Positions 59,101-64,000 of a stretch of DNA of 64,000 nucleotides are shown here, piece after piece. Below the pieces are notes generated by a model that was not told the origin of the DNA, did no database searches, and worked only from the letters and a program-made list of their open reading frames with translations. Made by a program: the position numbers and the translations under genes. Position 1 is the stretch's first letter. Every line of letters starts with the position of its first letter. The DNA comes from Kwoniella bestiolae CBS 10118 (Eukaryota > Basidiomycota > Tremellomycetes > Tremellales > Cryptococcaceae), in NCBI RefSeq assembly GCF_000512585.2, contig NC_089241.1, positions 3,862,001 through 3,926,000 on the forward strand. Reading direction: 5' to 3'.

Positions 59101-59479
59101 CTGAGATCTTAGTCTGAGGTATATCTTGTAATGTCTGTGAGCTGACGTTACTTGATGGTCAGACGACAATGATTACCTCACTGTTTGAGAAGAGATCCTG
59201 CTTCATCACCTTTACAAATGTCCGAGTCAAGAGATCACTTCCCAGAGACGATATCACTCAAGACAATTGAGAAGAAAACGAAAATCACCTAAAGGAAGAT
59301 TTCTGATCGGGAAAGCTGATGTGAGATCATCAAAAAAATGTTAACGGACTCCGTCCCATCGAAAGTCTCAGGACCCCTCCTTTCCCCAGACAATCCATCA
59401 AACATTTTGAATTCTACCTCCCTCAACCTGATAGACTAATTCAGTCTGAGAACGAAAAGAATAATGCCGAGAGAAAGAG

Positions 59480-59623
59480 AAAAGGGCTTGATCGCGCGAC
59501 CCTTCCAGATCATTCGATTGAACCAACTGTATATAGCTCCCCAGCGTAGGGTTCGCCCGCGCTAGAGAGCCCAGCTGGACAACCTTAACCGCTATGGTTC
59601 AGAGACTTTCTGCTAACGCGATG
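59480..59623 (-). ncRNA. array unit 5, putative structured ncRNA
   Basis: TATA-like ATATAA at 59646-59651 (minus sense), a stem strand ATCGCG, then GTTAGC and the conserved block (ATAGC loop variant). A bulged central hairpin runs from CCAACTG to CAGCTGG with an inner AGCG-TAGGG / CCC-G-CGCT stem. CGCGCGATCAAGCC and four T follow. Confidence 0.72.
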
Positions 59624-59854
59624 ATATACCAAACTTAGCTTTGGGTTATATTGTGTACAAAGGCTATGACACATACTGTGTTTGTGCCACCAACACGTTT
59701 TTTTCGTGGTGGAACGCGATCGCCATCAGATTTCTTTCCCTTCCTTCAGTTCCATCAATTCGCACTTCGCTACCGCTCAAGACTACCTAACGATCGAAAA
59801 CAAAAAGGGCTAATAATACAACTTCCACATGTACAGTGTCACGGACAAAAGAAC

Positions 59855-60013
59855 AAAAAGATTGATCGCACAACATTTCGGGTCATTTTGTATAGCCGAA
59901 TAATACAATACTACCATGCACAGGCAGGCGGCCTTCCTGACAATGCATGGTAATACTGTAGAATTCGAGAGATCTTAACCGTTATGGTTCAAAGACAATT
60001 TGCTAACGCGATA
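59855..60013 (-). ncRNA. array unit 6, putative structured ncRNA
   Basis: TATATA at 60035-60041, a stem strand ATCGCG, then GTTAGC and the conserved block. A long bulged hairpin has outer arms TACAATACTACCATGCA and TGCATGGTAATACTGTA. TGCGATCAATC and five T follow. Confidence 0.72.
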
Positions 60014-60252
60014 CACCCTGATACTTACGCTTAGTATATATGTGTGTGGGTGTGTGACCGAGATCCAAACTGTTCACTCCACAACACAACACAACAACAC
60101 GTTTTTTTGGATGTTGAAGCCATCAGATCAAATGCCTCGTTCCCCTTCTTCCCACAAATCCCGTCAACCTACTTTGTGCTTGCCCTTCGGCACGAGGCAA
60201 CAAGCTTTACGGTGAACAAAAAGAGGTGATCTACTTCCTGTACGTGAGTTTG

Positions 60253-60421
60253 AAAAAAATTGATCGCGCGTCCGTGACCAGACACATCGCCACCGAAGAT
60301 CTCACGGCTGGTCCCACCCAGCTTGCTACCTACTCCGCAAGCTACACAGGCTGACTAGCCGATATACCTTTGATGACTTAACCGTTATGGTTCAGGAGTG
60401 TTTTGCGCTCAACACGATCGG
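60253..60421 (-). ncRNA. array unit 7, putative structured ncRNA
   Basis: TTTATAA at 60442-60448 (minus sense), a stem strand CCGATCGTG, and the conserved block. More than one hairpin is visible (AGCTTGC...GCAAGCT with perfect 7-bp arms; GACCAG...CTGGTC). CGCGCGATCAA then seven T follow. The segment between the conserved block and the stem is slightly longer than in the other units. Confidence 0.7.
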
Positions 60422-60761
60422 TAGTCATATTTTCGGATTGGTTATAAAGCGTTGACTCTCAGTGGGTATCGGTGTATTTCGATATCTGTTTTGTTTTTTC
60501 TCTTTTAGCTTCTTGCTCTGATCTCATTGTTGGCTTTTGCCTTCTGATTGTCATGTATACATACCTATATCCTTGATGCTAAGAACCGCTATTCGTCGAA
60601 GCTCTGTACTGAGTATCAGTATCTTTTAATGGGTTTGGCCGTGATGGACAAAGTTCATCATTACGCACAGACCTTTCCTTCTTCGTCTTCTTCTCTTGTT
60701 CCTTCCCTCCTCGAATGGTACTTATCAATCATCAGCATAGCATCCAAAAAGCAACCCCCTC

Positions 60762-61032
60762 AAAAGGATTGATCGCGCGCCCTCTTCCTTCTTTCCTTTG
60801 TAGAAGTCAGTAATCAGAGGCTCAATCGTATCGCCCAGATTGTTCATCCCAAATATCATCCACACATGTACAGCAAACATATCATACCCATCGATACAGA
60901 CTACATGCCAGCGCTGATCCCATGTACACTGTATCGTGGGTATGATAAGTCCGTTGTACATGTGTGGATGATATTTGGGATGAAGTCCAGGGATCTTTAC
61001 CGTTATGGTACGGAGATGATTTAGCTACGCCA
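60762..61032 (-). ncRNA. array unit 8, longest, with a miRNA-precursor-like hairpin
   Basis: ATATAACC at 61057-61062 (minus sense), then a diverged conserved block (ACCATAACGGTAAAG). A very long hairpin spans 60843-60984. Its outer arms 60843-60871 and 60956-60984 are perfect 29-nt inverted repeats, and the pairing continues inward with bulges through ATCATACCCA / TGGGTATGAT and CGATACAG / CTGTATCG. CGCGCGATCAATCC and four T follow. The closing stem is weaker than in units 3-6. Confidence 0.7.
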
Positions 61033-61282
61033 CCGTTGGGTATATTTTGGTAGGGGTTATATCGATTTGGCACTGCGCTCGGACCGTTTTTGATGACGTG
61101 TGTTATCTTACTTGATTGCCCCACTGTTGAGTTAGTATGATCAGTGATGATTTAAGTGACACTGATAATGAGAATGAAGTCTCCATGGGCATATAAGTAA
61201 TATCTTAGCTCAGCTGACGTTACCATTTCCCTTTCCTTTTCCCTTCTCCCACATATATCACCGTACTTCATGCATCTACACT

Positions 61283-62806
61283 CTATACCAACCCCCCATA
61301 AGCCTTCTCGACCAATCCCTCCCAACTCCATTCCCCAGGTCTCTCCCTAAAACTAACCAGTGCATCCGCCCTAGCCAACCTCTCCTGCTTCTGCACCTCA
61401 CTCTCCCCCACAGGTGCAATGGAGGTACAGTAGAACCTCTGTAATGCCAAAGCGAGGAGTTGAGCCTGTTGTTGAGAAAGCAAGAACCCAGGATTGGCCG
61501 TTGATCCAACAGGTCCAGAGGCAGAGGCGGGGGAGATCTCACCTCGCATGAGGGTGATATCGTGAGATTGGGACAGTTCGGGATAATGCGTCAGGACGAG
61601 GTATGGTTGAGCCCATTCGCCTTGTTTCTTGAATTCCTCTAATGGTGTGAAGATCACGCTGCTGGTTAGAGGGAGTGGTTCGGGGTTTGTATCTGACGAA
61701 GGGGGGAGGGAAGTGGTAGATGTAGGATGGAATATCCATTGGAGGTAGAACATCTCGTATTCGTCTGTCTTCACTTCTCCTTTCTTGGCCGAATCAACAC
61801 CTTCGGCGGTCGTCGGTTCAGGCTCGGTCAAACGGGGGAGAGGTAGTACGAAGAATGAATTTTGTTTTGCGATGGAGATCATGGATTTGTAGATTGATGA
61901 GGGGAGAGTGGCCGATAAGAAGGAGTTAGATAGGGTAGGATGGGATGTGTGGTAGGCTGTCCATATTTGGGAGATGGCGTTGGCGTCGTGCGGTGTGAGG
62001 TGGATTAGCGGGAGGTTGATGATGGATGAGAGGGGCTGAACGTTTATCGAAAATCAGCATCTCACGGTTCTTTGAGTCTCCAACCGAGGATCAGGTACCA
62101 CCAATGATTTCCAATGTGAGATGAAAAGGCAAGAAATGAGGATTGAGCCTCGAAGTAGCTGAAAATGAGTGAAGCGAAACACATAGGCGTGGTCGGAAAC
62201 ACAATCAACCCACCTTGATCCCAGCTCTATCCCCCTCCGCCTGACTCTGATTCCCCAACCCCTCCCTCTTCTTCACCTCCCTCTCCTTCAACCTCCGTTC
62301 AACCGCATCAGATAACCTCTCACTAGCACTCTGTTGACCCTTTATATCCTCCCTGAACTGCTTCTCATCCTCTTCCAAAATCACCTCAGCAGCAGCAGCT
62401 TCTTTTGCCTTCTTAGCTTTCAATGCAGCTTTCACGGACGGAGCGAGGACTTTGACTTTGAGCGAATCGAGATCTTTGACTCCTTCGCTGTGTTCACATC
62501 CCAGGATCGATTTAGCCCAGATCCATTATTTAACCTTGATTGGGACAACTCAAAATGGTTACGACAGAAGATGGATATGGGCACTCACGTCTTAACCTTC
62601 TTATTCAGCTTGTCCCCGTACTTCTCTTCAAACTCTTTACGTTTCCTCTCGATCAACTCCCGAGGGTGGATCTGATTCTCTAGCTCGGAGAGGACATCTC
62701 GTCTGACGTGTGAGGTTGATAGGCCCCGAGAAGCTATCCGAGGGATAATGGTATGTTGACGAAGAGCAGCGGATCGGAGTGGTAGTCGAGGTAATATTGA
62801 GATCAT
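61283..62806 (-). CDS. ATP11: F1-ATPase assembly factor Atp11, mitochondrial
   Basis: Three exons (62589-62806, 62214-62487, 61283-62035) give 414 residues. Atp11 is a matrix chaperone that binds the free beta subunit (Atp2) before F1 assembly. The N-terminus is a presequence (MISILPRLPLRSAALRQHTI). A Lys/Glu/Ala-rich helical region covers residues 50-160. The C-terminal domain has the family sequences SFFVLPLPR, EMFYLQWIFHP, VIFTPLEEFKKQGEWAQPYL, VLTHYPELSQSHDITLMRGE and QAQLLALALQRFY. The family's conserved block is complete, so the protein is expected to work. Confidence 0.95.
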
Positions 62807-63200
62807 TTTGGGTATGCTTTTGTCTATCTTATGGAACGAGAGGAGTGATCATACAAAGATGAAAAGATATCTTTAGACTGGAGAGTGGATCTTTGAAATT
62901 CCATCAATATCGAAAGAGATGAAAACATGCGGAGACCCCGCATTCACCATTTCCCACTCTAATCTCCGCTCGGTGAGAATGAAGATCAAGGTGGTTGGTT
63001 ATCTTGTCATAGTGCTCATGATGCTACTCTTATTCTCTCATCTCGATAACGAATTCTGAGTGAGCAGCAAGCGCATGATCCCTACAGCTCACAAGATCAT
63101 CTTCATCTCCTGCTTGCTCTCCTTTTTCGTACTGTACCACCGCGGTCTTCTTTCCTTTCCCTCGATACCCAGTCCCAGATCGATCACACCGCTGGGCAAC

Positions 63201-64000
63201 ATGGCTACTCAATTGAAACATCTCAAGGTATTGCCCAAGGAGGCTCACACAGCTACGATCATCTTCTTGCATGTGAGCTGTCATGTTAGACACAGTCAGG
63301 CGACGAGTGTAGCTGACCGCATATCTCTAATAGGGTTTAGGCGATAGCGGTATGTCCCTTTTATTGCAGTACCCTTTGGTTTCACACAGAGCCTCGCAGG
63401 TGTAGACAAAAGCTGATACTCATTCTGATGGGGTGATAGGGCACGGCTGGTTACCCGTAGCCAAGATGCTATGGGCCTCGTTCCCCAATGTTAAATGGAT
63501 ATTACCTCATGCTCCGCAAATACCAATCACCTTGAATGGCGGTGAGTCAAAGTTCTTCCTCCTCTTTCTCCCAACCTTCATAATCTGCATCATGATCATC
63601 TTGGATCTCTTCATTCATATCCCCAGCACTGTTTCTCCATCCTCTCCCTCGTACACTTCATACATCATACACTTTATACACTACATATACCAGATCAACG
63701 ATTTGGTAAAATACTAACACACGAACATCTCAGGAATGACAATGCCAGGATGGTTCGACCTCTCCTCCCTAGACAATCTCACCGACTCGAAATACGACGA
63801 CGAGCGTGGAATCCTATCCTCGATAGATGCAGTAGACAAATTGATCCAGAACGAGGTGGACGCGGGAATACCGGAAAACAAGATCATATTAGGCGGTTTC
63901 TCACAGGGAGGGGTGATTTCCATACTGACCGCCCTGAGCAGCAGGAGGAAGTTGGGCGGGGTGGTGGGGTTGTCTACGTGGGTGGGGTTGAACCATAAGG
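63201..64000 (+). CDS. acyl-protein thioesterase 1 (5' part, runs off the window)
   Basis: This serine hydrolase removes palmitate from cysteines of proteins. Exons seen are 63201-63272, 63334-63349 (16 nt), 63440-63541 and 63734 onward; the 3' end is missing. The start MATQLKHLKVLPKEAHTATI leads to the family motif IIFLHGLGDSGHGWLPVA, split over three exons. NVKWILPHAPQIPITLNGGM and MPGWFDLSSL follow. The nucleophile is in KIILGGFSQGGVISILTALS (G-F-S-Q-G). The catalytic Asp and His lie beyond the window end. An in-frame ATG at 63075 would add 42 residues, including a hydrophobic segment (HKIIFISCLLSFFVLYH). Most APT1 proteins begin near 63201, so I prefer that start. Confidence 0.93.

Noticed and set aside
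57756..60772. Short open frames inside the RNA array
   Set aside because: They have no consistent frame across the units, cross the conserved RNA stems, and show no protein-like features.
57550..61032. CRISPR-like array (constant ends with unique inserts)
   Set aside because: The host is a eukaryote. Units are 115-270 bp with 180-450 bp between them, the conserved ends are imperfect and form a closing stem, and there are no short identical direct repeats or Cas genes.
57545..61035. Hammerhead or tRNA-type identity for the array RNAs
   Set aside because: No CUGANGA/GAAA core and no A-box/B-box pair. The conserved GGTTCAGAG only partly resembles a B box, and the T-run after the stem on the minus strand fits a U6-like gene better.

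Overview
The window is nuclear DNA of a basidiomycete yeast, most likely a tremellomycete of the Cryptococcus/Kwoniella type. The evidence is dense genes on both strands, many short introns (about 40-110 nt, GTGAGT/GTAAGT donors and CAG/TAG acceptors), very small exons (12-16 nt), and typical fungal genes such as NPR3, BTN1, TAD2, DGA1-type DGAT2, an ELMO protein and ATP2. I joined exons by hand and checked that phases and total lengths were consistent where possible. There is no expression data, so UTRs and start codons are inferred.

Layout. 1-216: 3' end of an unknown gene. 647-5901 (-): a 19-exon gene for a 1340-residue, mostly disordered protein with a compact C-terminal domain. 7354-9271 (-): ATP2, divergent from a mitochondrial ribosomal protein (mL59-like, 9697-10485). 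10655-18392: unknown proteins and two convergent secreted genes, one Ser/Thr-rich and GPI-anchor-like, one Cys-containing. 18906-22942 (-): a disordered protein with three copies of a CX2CX13CX8C motif. 23615-24774: a DUF1746 membrane protein. 25050-28342: cytosolic glutamyl-tRNA synthetase. 28534-30716: battenin. 31152-34653: ELMO. 34924-35810: acidic small protein. 36081-39242: NPR3. 39371-40616: TAD2. 41006-43592: DGAT2.

44867-46867 is a transposon island. It holds a complete 488-bp miniature LTR retrotransposon with identical 119-bp LTRs, a 5-bp target duplication and a Tf1-like self-priming signal. Next to it is a decayed Tc1/mariner element with TIRs and TA target sites. Beyond it lies a chromodomain gene (47515-50808), then D-amino-acid oxidase (51451-52801) with an array of TTGGCGAT motifs in its upstream region, a frameshifted alpha/beta hydrolase (53390-54612) and an F-box protein (55207-57077).

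57550-61032 is the most unusual part: about 3.5 kb without protein genes, holding eight diverged copies of a structured unit. Read on the minus strand, each unit has a TATA-like box 20-25 nt upstream, one strand of a closing stem, a conserved small hairpin around GAACCATAACGGTTAAG, a central hairpin whose sequence is completely different in every copy, and the other strand of the closing stem. In seven of eight units a run of at least four T follows. I interpret this as a cluster of RNA polymerase III-type non-coding RNA genes of a family I do not recognise. The window ends with ATP11 (assembly chaperone of the Atp2 subunit encoded at 7354-9271) and the 5' part of an acyl-protein thioesterase.
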